DNA from: Osmia lignaria lignaria
Taxonomy: Eukaryota; Arthropoda; Insecta; Hymenoptera; Megachilidae
DNA: 64,000 nucleotides
Reading direction: 5' to 3'
Assembly (NCBI RefSeq): GCF_051020975.1
Contig: NC_135035.1
Coordinates: 6,634,001 to 6,698,000, forward strand
Position 1 is the first letter of the stretch, and every line of letters starts with the position of its first letter. The notes beneath the pieces were generated by a model. That model was not told the origin of the DNA, did no database searches, and saw only the letters and a list, made by a program, of their open reading frames with translations. A program made the translations under genes and the position numbers. Below, piece by piece: positions 1-11,026 of the stretch.

Positions 1-1248
1 GAAATGAGCAGCGTTTTCGTCTGATAACACATTGTTTCGCAATCAATCGAGCTTCTGCCTTGCTATGTTTATGAAAACTGCACACACTCGGTAAAACGAT
101 GCAATTATTCTCAACGAGGATGTACGTCGAATAACAGTGTCTATTGGAGCAATCTTTGAGACCATAAATTCTCGTTAACTCGTCGTACCGACGGTGATAG
201 TTACATAAATATATAACTTCCCCACTGTACACGACTAATGAAAGTTAAATTTTCTATCTAGAATTCAAACTCCTCTGTACTTACTTCATTTCATAGAAAT
301 TGTAGTTTAAACCGATTTCCCGTTCGTCCTCCGGCTTATATCTCGCACGAGGAATCCCATGAAACAGTTAAGAACACTTGGTGCGGCATAGCGCACGTTT
401 CTCTATACATATATAGTCACGTACAACACCTACGGCTTTGTCCGCGTCGAGCAAAGAGAATACATCGTAAGAACGATGAGAGTCAATGGAACTTCAGATT
501 TCTTTTCCCCAGTCTTCCATATTTGATACATTTCATATGCACTGACACCGTGTTTCAGCCTTTTCTGCACGGTTTATCTAATCGCTCCAGCCTGGCCGGT
601 TATTTTTCTAGGTCACCAGAAAACGTTACATAAAACTAGTCTTCTTCGTGTCGCGTATACCGATGAAAGGGGTTGAAGAAACGCGCGGACCCTTCAACGG
701 ACGCGCGTTCGAACGACGTCGCGCGACCTCTTTTCCGCCGCGGCAACTTTCATCGAATACGCGTTCGATTTCTTTCGCGTTAGTTAATTGATAAAAATGC
801 GAAATACGGTTAAACGACGGTACGAACAACAATCCGTATGCATGTTCACCGTACGACCGTTGGCGCAACACTGAACAACTGCGTATCGGTCGTAACTAAC
901 GGCGCCTCGGAGCGCGCGATGAGTCGCGCAGCCGCGTGATCGCCTACACGACAAATCGGCCGCCTGTTTGCCGCCAGAATTAGACAAAAGAATCGAGCTC
1001 GACCGTTTAAAAAGCTGATTGGGTTAACAGGGGGTTCAATTTCTAGGGGTCGCGGATCTTTGTTGCGTACTTAACTGCATTTTCGCGATGTCTTTTCTCG
1101 GTAGGAGACGCGATGGCGAACCGGAAGCGCGTTGGCGAGTGATAAAGATTAAAAAGAACCATTCCTTTATACGATTCCCGCGGAAACAAGGGGCTGGACT
1201 GCGGCTGATTTCCTAACAGGGAATTAGCGAACGTCCATTGTACATACA
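1..1248. other. noncoding flank with a CpG-rich patch
   Basis: No gene is recognised. The stretch from about 640 to 1000 is clearly richer in G+C and CpG than its surroundings, as a promoter or CpG-dense spot might be, but no exon with family resemblance is attached to it. The open frames here are short and show no known motif. Confidence 0.4.
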
Positions 1249-1250
1249 TA

Positions 1251-1497
1251 GTGAGCTGCAAAAGTATTCTCACACCGTTTAAAACAGAATACCTCATTTA
1301 TACTCACATAAAATAGTTGAAAAATTACCTTTCAATATTTTTTTTCATCATTTCAACGGATTGTAATTTTTTAAAATGATAAAAGCACATATCAGTAAAT
1401 TAATTTCTATAGCTTCTTAAAAAACCACAAGTCAGTTGGTCCAATTTTAAATGAGGTATTCTGTTTTAAATAGTGTTTAAATACTTTTGTGGCCCAC
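1251..1497. mobile_element. Tc1/mariner-type MITE with TA target duplication
   Basis: The two ends are inverted repeats of about 50 bp. The left arm (1251-1305) and right arm (1448-1497) both read, from outside in, GTGRGCYRCAAAAGTATT followed by ACAC and a shared AAAACAGAATACCTCATTT. TA dinucleotides lie at both edges (1249-1250 and 1498-1499). The ~145 bp centre is AT-rich and noncoding. A 'CAAAAGTATT' terminal repeat and TA duplication are typical of Tc1/mariner relatives. No transposase remains, so this is a non-autonomous copy. Confidence 0.75.
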
Positions 1498-1929
1498 TAC
1501 ATGAAGGGAGATTGTAGGGTCCCCCCCCCCAACTTGGACTTCCCTTATGTAAGGACAAGCGAGGATAGGGAGCTTCGATGGATTGCCCTAGGAGTATTAC
1601 TAGATTACCATAAGTTCTCTCTACGTACACATACTCTTAGCCAAAAGAAGAATGTTGGATTGTTACTAATAATAATTCGCCAGTTAGTGGGCAAAAATGA
1701 ATTGCGTTATGTACGAGAAACACTGCTTTTAGTCAAAATGATATAATAGACTGGATGCCATTGGGACCATAGGCCTGGAACTCTTTGTACCTAGGGATTT
1801 GAGTGATAGATTGAATTTTTAAGTGGAAAATAATGTAGAAAATTATTCCATGCCAAATCGATCATTTTTCCACGTCACTAACGGCGATTTTGTTCTAAAT
1901 GAAATTTGTTTACACTTATCGATGTCACA

Positions 1930-2984
1930 AAGTTAATTATCGAGGTTGAACCATTGTTGTTAGCGCAGCGACTCCGATAAATTTAGAGTCCCCTACAGTT
2001 CGATAAGCTCAATTTATCTAAGCAATCGTTTGCCCAAAGTGAATCCTGTTTGTAACAAACAGCCCTATTGAGTGGACACCTGCAATAACAATGTAGACTT
2101 GTTTTATGGTATTAATGGTGAGGATATGTGATAGTATTTAATTGAAAGTAATCGCTACCTCCGCGTATTATTGACGGTCACGACATTAACCTTGAGCAGA
2201 ATAGATTGACTCGACCCCACCCTGTTCATACGAACGTAAATGACATTTCTTCTTGAAGAGATCACATTTGCCTACTATAGTAAACGAGATTCCCGATTCA
2301 AATTGAATTGATCTGTTCAGCTACGTAAGTCCTGGCCACGAAAACAAGATATTTTACGACCTACGTATTGCGTTACGGTGGAAAACAACAAGTTCACTGT
2401 AGCAATCATCCCAGACGACCATGCGAAAAGTATGAACTTTCTATGTGTATATCGAACATTTTAGTGTCGATGATAACGACATTGTCTCCGACCAAAGTGA
2501 CCATGACAACCATCGTCAGAGGATTAACTGTTACAATTACAAGATAAAAGCAATCGACCCTTAATCTGCGGTTCTGTGTTCCAGGATCTACCATAGATAA
2601 CAAAGTAATAATAAGTTCAAGTTTAGACAAATGAAATAGCGAACAATGCTGCCTCTACGTCTTACTAATGACGCTAAACTTTTAAACATTGTAGTTTTTA
2701 ATTAAGAGTTTTACGTAGATTTTCTCTTATTAAGACCCCTGTGTGCGACGATCAAGGAAACTCGTGCTCGTTTCCAGGGGTCGTGCCATCCTTTATTGTG
2801 TTGCTTCGTTGTCGACAATGTTGGTACATCAATAACAAACGATTCGACGAAAAATTACGTCGAAATTTCGAATGACAGTCCTCGCCACACGCAATCATCC
2901 TGTCCTTCTAGAAAGCAACAGTGATAATAATCGGCTGTTGAAAATGGTAGCTCAGCGACTTATTGTTAGATAAATTTAGAACAT
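1930..2984. repeat. Gr-array spacer block, copy 1
   Basis: A noncoding block of about 1 kb that recurs at 6925-7950 and 11027-12150, each time on the left (3' side) of a type 1 receptor gene. Shared landmarks are the 'cgataagctcaatt' start, a 'gtttgtaacaaacagccct' segment and the end 'gctcagcgactc...aaatttaga'. A short extra piece of the block's end lies at 1935-1990, directly before this copy's start, as if a further copy were truncated here. It carries no open frame conserved between copies. Confidence 0.8.
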
Positions 2985-2987
2985 TTA

Positions 2988-3709
2988 TAAGGAGAACTAC
3001 CCAAGTGTTACACTCACTTATTAATGAAACTTTGTCAGCTTGTAGAGTTCGTCGAGCTGAACATGCCTATACCCCCTTTTGTGGGCAGACGACTAATTGT
3101 TTAAAAAATATTAATAATTAAAGTTAATTACTACTTACATTGGGAAGTATGACAGACTCACACATACAACTCGCAATCTAGAGATCCACGGTTCAAATCT
3201 TTGATTCCCAACATTTCTTTTTTTTTTTAATGATAATTTGTCTCTTTTTGAATAACTATTATATAAAAATTGTCATAAAAAAAGTTTTTTTGGGAACCTA
3301 GGATTTGAACCAAGGACCTTCAAATTGCAAGTCAAGCATCGGCTGCGTGGTTAAACGCATGGCTTACAATGTTAAGGTCCTCGGTTCAAATCCTGAGTTG
3401 CCGTTTTTTTTTTTTTTTTTTTTTTTTTTTTAGGCAATAGCTATTCAAAAAGAGACAAATTATTATTTAAAAAACAAACAAAATTTTTGGAACCAAGGAT
3501 TTGAACCGTGGATCTCTAGATTGCGGGTTGCATGTGTGAGTTTGTTATACCTCAGAATGTAAGGAGTAACTAACTGTAATTGTTAATATCTTTTAAACAA
3601 TTAGCCGCCTGCCCCCAAAAGTGGGTATAGGCGCGTTCAGCTTGACGCGTTCTACAAGCTGGCAAAGTTTCATTAATAAATGAGTGTAACACTTGGGTAG
3701 TTCCCCTTG
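2988..3709. mobile_element. nested palindromic element with four tRNA-3'-half-like arms
   Basis: A 722 bp insertion in copy 1 of the spacer block; the sister copies (around 7948 and 12140) show the empty site. Flanks carry TTA twice (2985-2987 and 3710-3712). Ends read YAAGGRGAACTACCCAAGTG. The outer arms (2988-3270 and about 3440-3709) are inverted repeats. The centre (about 3291-3403) is a second, inner inverted repeat. Each of the four arms carries a Pol III B-box-like GGTTCAAATC (plus at 3190 and 3383; minus at 3301-3311 and 3497-3507) preceded by an anticodon-arm-like stretch. A T-run occupies 3404-3431. No full cloverleaf can be folded by eye. The 3 bp duplication would fit a PIF/Harbinger-like or foldback element; the family is not certain. 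Confidence 0.7.
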
Positions 3710-3935
3710 TTAGATGAAAAACGCGTTTATCGCTTAGGCAGCCATCAGTTTCACGGTTTAATGTAACTAAAATGGTTTTATCTGCACGATGATTATGCAT
3801 GGCGATTTCTTAGGTCTCGTTCAGTGTATTAGATCATCCCATAAACTGGCATCCTGTAATCTCGTATCTGATCTCATGGTAACGTACAATGTAACTGCTG
3901 GATTCCTTTGCATCGCAATTGTACAGATTTATATA

Positions 3936-4488
3936 GGATTATCCAAATTGAGTGTCACATCTTCAAATTGAAATAAAACGCAAAGTATGTGATTTTTTTA
4001 TAGTTACTTTATTTCAACTCAGTCTACTGTATGACATTAATTATCAAAGACAATATTATTTAAATGTCCTCCTCAGCTTTTTTCACGAGCCTGATGCATT
4101 TCACCCAATTTTTCATTATATTTTCACACAAGTAGAATTCAATTTCATGAATAGCGACGGTAATTTTGTTGCTCAGCTCGTCAATAGACTTTGGATTATT
4201 GCTGTAAATTTCACTTTCCATAAACCCCATAAAAAAATCTAATGATGTTAATTTATTCGGTCTTGGTGGGAATTGGTGTTTCCTCCTCGTGAAAAATTAC
4301 TCATTCGTTAAATTTGGTCAAACGTATCAAGCTCGCAAAAGGAAGCGGAGAAGGACCGTCAAATGCGATTGTTTTTCATAATTAATGTCATAAAATAGAC
4401 TTTGTATTAAAATAAAGTAACCATACAAAAATCAAATACTTTGCGATTTATTTCAATTTGAAGATGTGACATTCAATTTGGATAATCC
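3936..4488 (-). mobile_element. mariner-like element remnant with transposase fragment
   Basis: Long inverted ends: 3936-4015 mirrors about 4400-4488, both starting GGATTATCCAAATTGAGTGTC or near it. TA lies on each side (3934-3935, 4489-4490). The other three array units show the uninterrupted 'gatttatatataagc' site, so it inserted in unit A only. On the minus strand about 4060-4240 reads FFMGFMESEIYSNNP, then SIDELSNKIT and ENIMKNWVKC. This resembles the C-terminal part of mariner-family transposases (LWGYLK...NP.TIDELK..I...I). The rest of the transposase, including most of the DDE domain, is missing, so the copy is inactive by itself. Confidence 0.75.
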
Positions 4489-4628
4489 TATATATAAGCG
4501 AAGGAAAAAGTGGCCAAAAAGTGTTACAGGTGTTTGCACACGGACAAATAAAAACGGTGCTTTTCACAAGACTGCCGAAAGAATCGATAGGAAACGCATG
4601 CGTCACGCAGAATCACGTAACACTTCGT

Positions 4629-6001
4629 TCAATCTTGCCCGAACTCGCATGCTACCCAATGCAATAAGAATTGGAGCAGTATCAAAAGGTACAGGGCGAT
4701 GCCTCCCACGACCTGCAAAAAAGTTTTATTCTAATTTAATTGAAATGGGAGGAATTTAAACTAAAGCGTGTGGCCGTAGCTTTGCCTCTTTCACTATTGT
4801 ATACTCTACAGGGCAAAAGGGCAATCTTACCTCTGCAAGAAGCGACGAGTTCATATCGATCATTTTCGCTGAAAACGTCGTATCACAGTGCAGTAATTGC
4901 AACGAGAAAAGCTCCAGCTGTAATTTAATAGAATTTATAAGCAACTTTTGAAAGTCCGATGAATTTATTTCTTACCTCGCGTTTGACGGACAAATCGGTC
5001 GCCTCGCTAAGGGCATCGTGAAGAGTAGTGCGGATTTGTCCAGCTTTATTAGTCGCCGTTTCACACGCCCAAATCATCGTAACAAATTTAAGAAAATGAT
5101 ATAAGGCAGAAGAAATATAGGGCCAGTACCAAAATTGTAGATATTTCTGACCACTTTCCCCGCCGTGAACCCATAATAAATTAAAGTACAAATTAAAAGT
5201 GACAATAGTAAAAGTCGTGACAGCTGTTACTACGAGTTGCGTGATAAATATTTTGTTCAGTAATTGTAGAATATCAGTGACCTGCAGGTATTTAGCTTCT
5301 AAATTCTTCAATTTCATCAGCAACGAAGGAGTCCTCTGTTTGTGCCGCAGAAATGTTTTGGTGACGGGTTTTTGAAATTTATCAAGTTCTTCGATGAATT
5401 TCATGAAACAAGCTTTTAAAATACACACCGAGTTAATGTAGAACATGTCCATGATGAAGTTCACCGATACCATGAATAGTGTGGTAAAATTTCTCACTGT
5501 CATAAACGTGTTTCCACTTTTAACGCAATTGAACACGTGACTTAAGAGAAATAAAAATACAAAAATATCCTTTGAATGAACGAATTTCGCCATGTCGTTG
5601 AAGTCCTTTGGTGCCACCATGGAGGACGCCTCCGTGAGCTCCTGAAGAAAGCGCAATATGGCTTTACATTGAACGTACGTTAACAAGACAGTACTTCCAG
5701 CCGTAATGAGATAAAAAATCTGATCCATTTTTTTTGTTAGAGTATTGTATACTGATGAGGCGGTATTAATTTCATATCCCACATAGAATATCGCGATCAG
5801 GAACATGACCAAAACGATCATTGAATAAATCACACGAATTCTTGAAAAGGTATATCCTGAAGAAACACATTTGAAAGGAAAAATTCCGAATATACTTGCG
5901 ATGAAATAACAAGGGTACATCAGCGAAACGAGATCCGTTGCGTGAAATAGTTTCCATTTCTTGTTCTCCTTTAATTCTGTTATCTTCCAAGCTTCAGACA
6001 T
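4629..6001 (-). CDS. gustatory receptor, type 1, unit A
   Basis: Insect gustatory receptor (7tm_7 family), a seven-pass plasma-membrane protein and probable ligand-gated cation channel of taste neurons. Exons on the minus strand: 6001-4976, 4917-4831, 4712-4629, giving 398 aa. Intron 1 is only 58 bp; both introns are phase 0 and GT-AG. Exon 1 codes the intracellular N-terminus and most membrane segments, with the intracellular loop VTKTFLRHKQRTPSLLMKLKN. Exon 2 gives LELFSLQLLHCDTTFSA, the usual pre-TM7 motif. Exon 3 gives LYLLILLQF, a variant of the family's TYhhhhhQF motif. No stop or frameshift is seen. Start chosen at the first ATG, shared with the three paralogues (MSEAW). The ligand is not predictable. 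It lies downstream of a type 2 remnant. Confidence 0.9.
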
Positions 6002-6349
6002 CGTCCTTTCGCAACTTGGAAACTTACTACGGAAAAAATTTGACGTTACTCACGAAAACTGTCTGTCTGACAGACTAATAGGAACAAACTTCGCTATAAA
6101 AGTAGACAGACTGCTTACGTTTTCAATAAACTTGAGATACTGATGTTCAATCATAGATGTAGGACGCTTGAAAGATTACACAATTGCAAAATGCAATACC
6201 ATAATGCATACCGTGAATAAATCAATTGTCGCAAGGTTTGCACTTAGCATGATTAAAAGTGGTGCTGTAAGATTGTAATTTACTCCAGGCTTTTCGCCAT
6301 AATTTTATCTTCAACATTCTATTAAAAATCATTACATTAGAGCTTCTTC

Positions 6350-6575
6350 TCAACAGAGCGTGACAAGCTGTGATTGTACCAATAGTACCTACTACATAAG
6401 TGGAAATAGAGCACACTATCTGCAAGAAAAAAAATGAAAGAATTAAACGTCAAATTCTAATTGCAAATTAAATTAATCTACCTTTGTCAAAATAGTTGCG
6501 TCCATCGAGAAACCCATCGATGAGAAGGTCCTGTCGCACTGCACCACTTGCGAAGAGATTAATTCCAACTACGGA
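6350..6575 (-). pseudogene. type 2 gustatory receptor relic, unit A (last two exons only)
   Basis: Matches the last two exons of the intact type 2 genes. The exon 2 relic (about 6569-6483) still reads CDRTFSSMGFSMDATILTK before a GT donor. The exon 3 relic (6418 downward) begins IVCSISTYVV, but relative to 14216-14281 it carries a 4 bp insertion after STYVV that destroys the TYxxxxxQY motif and the normal stop. The long first exon is gone. Where its donor site should be (about 6643) the sequence switches to a dispersed repeat also found inverted at 16236-16380. Confidence 0.8.
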
Positions 6576-6642
6576 GGTGCAAATTAATAGTCATCCATTA
6601 AAATTAATGAGATTTTGTTCATAATTTTTCCACCATTTCACC

Positions 6643-6790
6643 GTTTTAAATCTTACAAGTATTTTCATAGCTATTAAAGCATCACAATCACAAATTTTCA
6701 GGACTATCTGTATGGTGTTAGGAATCTGTATGAAGCTAAGAAATATTAGTCCGTCTTAAAAACGTGGTATATTAAAAAATTGTTGTTATT
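6643..6790. repeat. dispersed repeat at the unit A breakpoint
   Basis: About 148 bp that match, in inverted orientation, 16236-16380. Shared tracts include 'gttttaaatctt.caagtattttcatagctatta' and 'agtccgtctta.aaacgtggtatatta'. It sits exactly where the first exon of the unit A type 2 receptor is lost. No coding content is visible. Confidence 0.65.
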
Positions 6791-6924
6791 TAAATAATTA
6801 TTTCAACCCATTTCCAATAGTTTCCGTACTTTTTATTTTGAATGTGTATATTATCACCCTTCACATAATAACGAATTTTTAAATAAATTTATAAATTTCC
6901 TTCTTTTATCTATGATAGGCATCA

Positions 6925-7950
6925 ACAGTTTTATCTAGCAATTACAATGTACCATATACCATTCGATAAGCTCAATTATTCTAATCAATTGTTCCCCCAA
7001 AGTAGTTCATGTTTGTAACAAACAGCCCTATTAAATAGACCCCTTCAATAACAATGTGGAATTTTTTTATGGTATTAATGGTGTCGATACGTGATAGTAT
7101 TTGGTTGAAAGTAATCGCCAAATCCACGCATTATCGACGGTCGCGACATTTACCTTGAGGAGAGTAGATTGACTCGACTCCACCCTGTTCATGCGAACGT
7201 AAACGACATTTCTCCTTGAGGAGATCACCTTTGCCTACTCTAATAAACGAGATTCCCGATTCAAATTGAATTCATCTGTACAGCTGCGTGAACCCTGACC
7301 ACGAAAACAAGATATTTTACGACCTACGTATTTTGTTACGGTAAAAAACAACAAGTTCACTGTACCAATCACCTCAGACGACCATGCGAAGAGTATAAAC
7401 TTTCTATGTGTATATCGAATATTTCAATGTCGAATATAATGACATTGTTCGGGACCAAAGTGACCATGGTACAAAGACCCTCTAAGGACTAATCGTTACA
7501 ATTACAAGATAAGAATAGTCGACCCCTAAATCCGCAGTTCTGTGTTCCAAGATCTACCATAGATAATAAAATAACATGTTCAACTTTAGACAAATGAAAT
7601 AGCGAACAATTCTGCTTCTATGTTCTGCTAATGACACCAGACATTTAAATATTAAAGTTTTTAATTTTGCGTTTTACTTAGCCTTTCTCTGACTAAGACT
7701 GCTGTGTACGAGGATCAAGGAAAGTCATGCTCCTTTCCAGGAATCATGCGATCCTTTATCGTGTTGCCTCGTTGTCGATAATGTTGGTACATCAACAACA
7801 AACGATTCGACGAAAAATTACGTCGAAATTTCGAATGCCAGTCCTCGGCACAGGCAATTATCCTGTTCTTCTACAAGGCAACAGCGATAACAATCGGCTG
7901 TTGAAAATGGTCTACTGTCATTAGTTCAGCGACTCCGATTTTAGATCATT
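6925..7950. repeat. Gr-array spacer block, copy 2
   Basis: Second copy of the ~1 kb noncoding block described at 1930-2984, starting 'gttttatctagcaattacaatg'. It lies between the type 2 relic of unit A and the type 1 gene of unit B. It has neither the palindromic insertion of copy 1 nor the TTAA element of copy 3, so it gives the reference sequence for both empty sites. Confidence 0.8.
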
Positions 7951-8312
7951 TAGATGAAAAACGCGTTTATCGCTTAGCCACATATGACGTTGACGCTTTA
8001 GTGTAACCAAAATGTTTTCATCTGCACGATCATTATGCATGACGATTTCCTGGGTCTCGTTCAGTGTATCAGATCATCCCATAAACTGGCATCTCGTAAT
8101 CTCGCACCTGATTTCATGGTAACGTACAATAAAACTGGTAGATTCCTGTGCATCACAATTGTACAGATTTATATATAAGCCAAAGAGAAAGTGGCGAAAA
8201 AGTGTTACAGGTGTGTGCGCATGGACACATCAAGCGGTGCTTTTCGCAAGACTGCCGAAAGAATCGATAAAAAACACATCCGCCACGTAGAATCACGTAA
8301 CTATTTCTTCGT

Positions 8313-9682
8313 TCACTCTTGCTTGGTCTCACATACTATCGAGTTCAATAAGAACTGGAACAGTATCAAAAGATACATAGTGATGCCACCCACGACCTGC
8401 AAAAGAGTTTGCATCTAATTTGATTTAACTGGGATGAATTTAAACTCCAGATTTTGCCCTCAGCTTTACCTCTTTCACCATATATTGTACAGGGCAAATA
8501 AACGGCAATCTTACCTCTGCAAGAAGCGCCGCGTTGATATCGAACATTTTCGCAGAAAACGTAGTGTCACAGTGTAGTAATTGCAGCGAGAAAATCTCCA
8601 GCTGCAATTTAATAGCATTTATGAGCATGTTTTTAAGATTCGATGAATTTGTAGCTTACCTCTCGTTTCACCGACAAATCGGTCGCCTCGCTAAGGGCAT
8701 CGTGAAGAGTAGTGCGGATTTGTTTAGCTTTATTAGTCGCCGTTTCACACGCCCAAATAATCGTAACAAATTTAAGAAAATGATATATGGCAGCAGGAAT
8801 ATAGGGCCAGTACCAAAATTGTAGATGTTCCTGATCACTTTCCCCGCCGTGAACCCATAATAAATTAAAGTACAAATTAAAAGTGACAATAGTAAAAGTC
8901 GTGACAGTTGTTACTACGAGTTGCGGGGTAAATATTTTGTTCAGTAATTGTAGAACATCGGTGACCTGCAGCAGTTTTCCCTCTAAATTCTTCAATTTCA
9001 TCAGCAACGAGGCAGTCCTCTGTTTGTGGCGCAGAAATGTCTTGGTGACGGGTTTTCGTAATTTATCAAGATCTTCGTTGATTTTCATGAAACATGCTCT
9101 TAAAACGCACGCCGAATTAATGTAGAACATGTCCTCGATGAAGTGTACCAATATCAAATACAGGGCGGTAAAATTCCTCGCTGTCTTATACGTGTTTCCG
9201 CTTTTAACACAATTGAAGACGTGACTTGAAAGAAGTAAAAATACAAAAATATCCTTTGAATGAACGAATTTCGCCATGTCGTTGAAGTCCTTTGGTGCCA
9301 CCATGGAGGACACCTCCGTGAGCTCTTGAACAAAACGCAGCATCGATTTATATTGAGCGTACGTTAACAAGACAGTGCTTCCAGCAATGATGAAATAAAA
9401 ACTCTGATACAGTTTTTTTGGTATAGTATTGGGTATCGAAGTGGTTGAAGTATTTTCATATCCCACATAGAATACCGTGATCAGGAACGTGGCCGAAATG
9501 ATTATTGAATAAATGACACGACTTCTGGAAAAGGTATATCCTGAAGAGTCACATTTGAAAAGAAAAACTCCGAATATGTTTGCGATGAAATGGCAAGGAT
9601 ACATCAGCGAAATGAAATCCGTCGCGTGAAATAGTTTCCATTTCTTGTTCTCTAATACTGTTATCTTCCAAGCTTCAGACAT
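8313..9682 (-). CDS. gustatory receptor, type 1, unit B
   Basis: Paralogue of the unit A gene, same family and expected role. Exons 9682-8660, 8601-8515, 8396-8313; 397 aa; intron 1 is 58 bp. Exon 1 lacks one codon near the N-terminus relative to units A and C (VLENKKWKLF instead of ELKENKKWKLF), a deletion shared with unit D. Exon 2 reads LEIFSLQLLHCDTTFSA; exon 3 gives MYLLILFQF and ends NSIVCETKQE, as in unit C but not A or D. Most differences from the other copies fall in TM2 and its loop and in the TM4 area (TARNFTALYLILVHFIEDMF). No disabling change seen. The upstream partner (type 2) is a pseudogene. Confidence 0.9.
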
Positions 9683-10014
9683 CGTTCTTTCGCAGCTTGG
9701 AAAGTTGCAGCGGAAAAGTTTATTTTCACTTACGAAAATTGTCTGTCCGACAGCCTAATAGAAAAAAACTATGTTATAAAAGCAGACAGACTGCTTACGT
9801 TTCCAATAAACTAGAGATACTGATGTTTAATCATCGATGTAGGACGCTTGCAATAAGATAATGCATTACGTGAATAAATAATTGGTTGCATAGTTTGCTT
9901 TTAGCACGATTAAAAATGGTGCTGTAAGTTTATAATTTATTCCAGGATCTTCGTCATTCGACCATACTTAACTGTTCCTTCAACATCCAATTAAAAGTTA
10001 TTACATTGAGGCTT

Positions 10015-11020
10015 CTGGTCAACGAGGTATTACAAGCAGAAATTGTAAGTAATACATAACTATTAATAGAGCACACTATCTGCAAGAAAAAAATGAATGA
10101 ATTAAATGTTAAATTCGAATTGCAAATTAAATGAATTTACCTTTGTCAAAATGGTTGCGTTTATCAGGAGCCACATCGCCGCGAAGATGCTGTCGCACTG
10201 CGCTCCGATATTTTGCATATTATATGTTTCGTTAATCAGCCGGACAGCAGCAGTGATTTTTAAATATTGATTTCTAAGATTTCTCAGTTCTGTAAGCACC
10301 TGAGAATTTTGCTTTGGTTGATATACTCTACTGAAAAGATGCGGCTCTTCGTTGATCACCGTCTAGTTCAGTTTCAACAGGGAATCATTTATTTTTTCAA
10401 AACCAGCTTTCAAATGCAACACGTCCTTTGTGTACACAAGTTTGGCTATTTTGCGAATGGTTTTCGGTAGCAACAGAATAGCCACATTTTCCATTTTCTC
10501 AATCATTCGTACGGTAGAATAATTTGAAATGTAACCACTGTTAGATCCCGGTGTTTAATAAATATTTTATTAAACTTAATACACGGAATTCTTACATTAG
10601 GCACCTAAAGTAATTTCCTACTGCTAACGAATTTTTACGTGGCTATACAACTGTACTTCTACCTCTGATTTTTATTCTGATGCTGAAGAAAAAGTGGTCT
10701 AGTACTGTTTTTAAAAGGTCTGGAGTCTGATTTTGAAAGTGGTGGGAATGAAGATTAGGACCAATAGGAGTTCTTGGATATTACTGAGGTTCAAAGGGTG
10801 AAGTGTATAATTCAGGGATGGTGAATAAGGAATTCAAGGGTCGTATGCGTAATTGTACATAGAAGATAGTGGGGCTAGAGAGAGAATTTAGGATTTACTT
10901 ATCTAAACCGAAATGCGAAGAATAAAATTATTTGCTCAGTCTATGACGGTATCCAACACCACATATAACGATCATGGAACTCAAGAAGAAAATGAAATTG
11001 CAATATAAAACCATGGATTA
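10015..11020 (-). pseudogene. type 2 gustatory receptor pseudogene, unit B
   Basis: Clear remains of a type 2 receptor with multiple lesions. The 5' end of exon 1 is missing: homology begins near 11020, in the region matching 19505 of the unit D gene. A 420 bp insertion (10539-10958) splits exon 1. About 138 bp coding for the TM3-TM4 area are deleted between two 'caacacgt' repeats, both still present in the intact genes. The codon for E in LVKLNEMVINEEP is a TAG (about 10361-10363). The end of exon 1, intron 1 and the start of exon 2 are deleted, fusing NETYNMQNIG directly to CDSIFAA. The last exon (10079 downward) has a 5 bp loss inside the TM7 motif. The gene cannot make a receptor. Confidence 0.88.
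10539..10958. mobile_element. solo-LTR-like insertion in the unit B type 2 pseudogene
   Basis: A 420 bp insertion beginning TGTTAGATCCCGGTG and ending GGTATCCAACA. This is the TG...CA boundary pattern of long terminal repeats. It is flanked by the duplicated site CCAC (10535-10538 and 10959-10962). The uninterrupted site 'gtaaccacatataacg' exists in the intact type 2 genes (for example 15212 and 19440). There is no internal retroelement coding sequence, so the simplest reading is a solo LTR left by LTR-LTR recombination. The superfamily is not assigned (a 4 bp duplication fits Gypsy better than BEL/Pao). Confidence 0.72.
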
Positions 11021-11026
11021 ACTAGT

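Noticed and set aside
3301..3403. Genuine tRNA gene
   Set aside because: B-box-like sequence is present, but the acceptor and anticodon stems do not pair and the T loop is off by one; treated as a tRNA-like repeat.
4466..4759. Plus-strand open frames over the last exon of each type 1 receptor (also 8191-8418, 12352-12578, 16562-16846)
   Set aside because: They are antisense to the real last exons, and recur only because the four units are recent duplicates.
6090..6102. TATA box upstream of the unit A type 1 receptor ('ctataaaag')
   Set aside because: The TATAAA is on the plus strand, opposite to the gene's direction; the surrounding ~100 bp is conserved in all four units but its function cannot be assigned.
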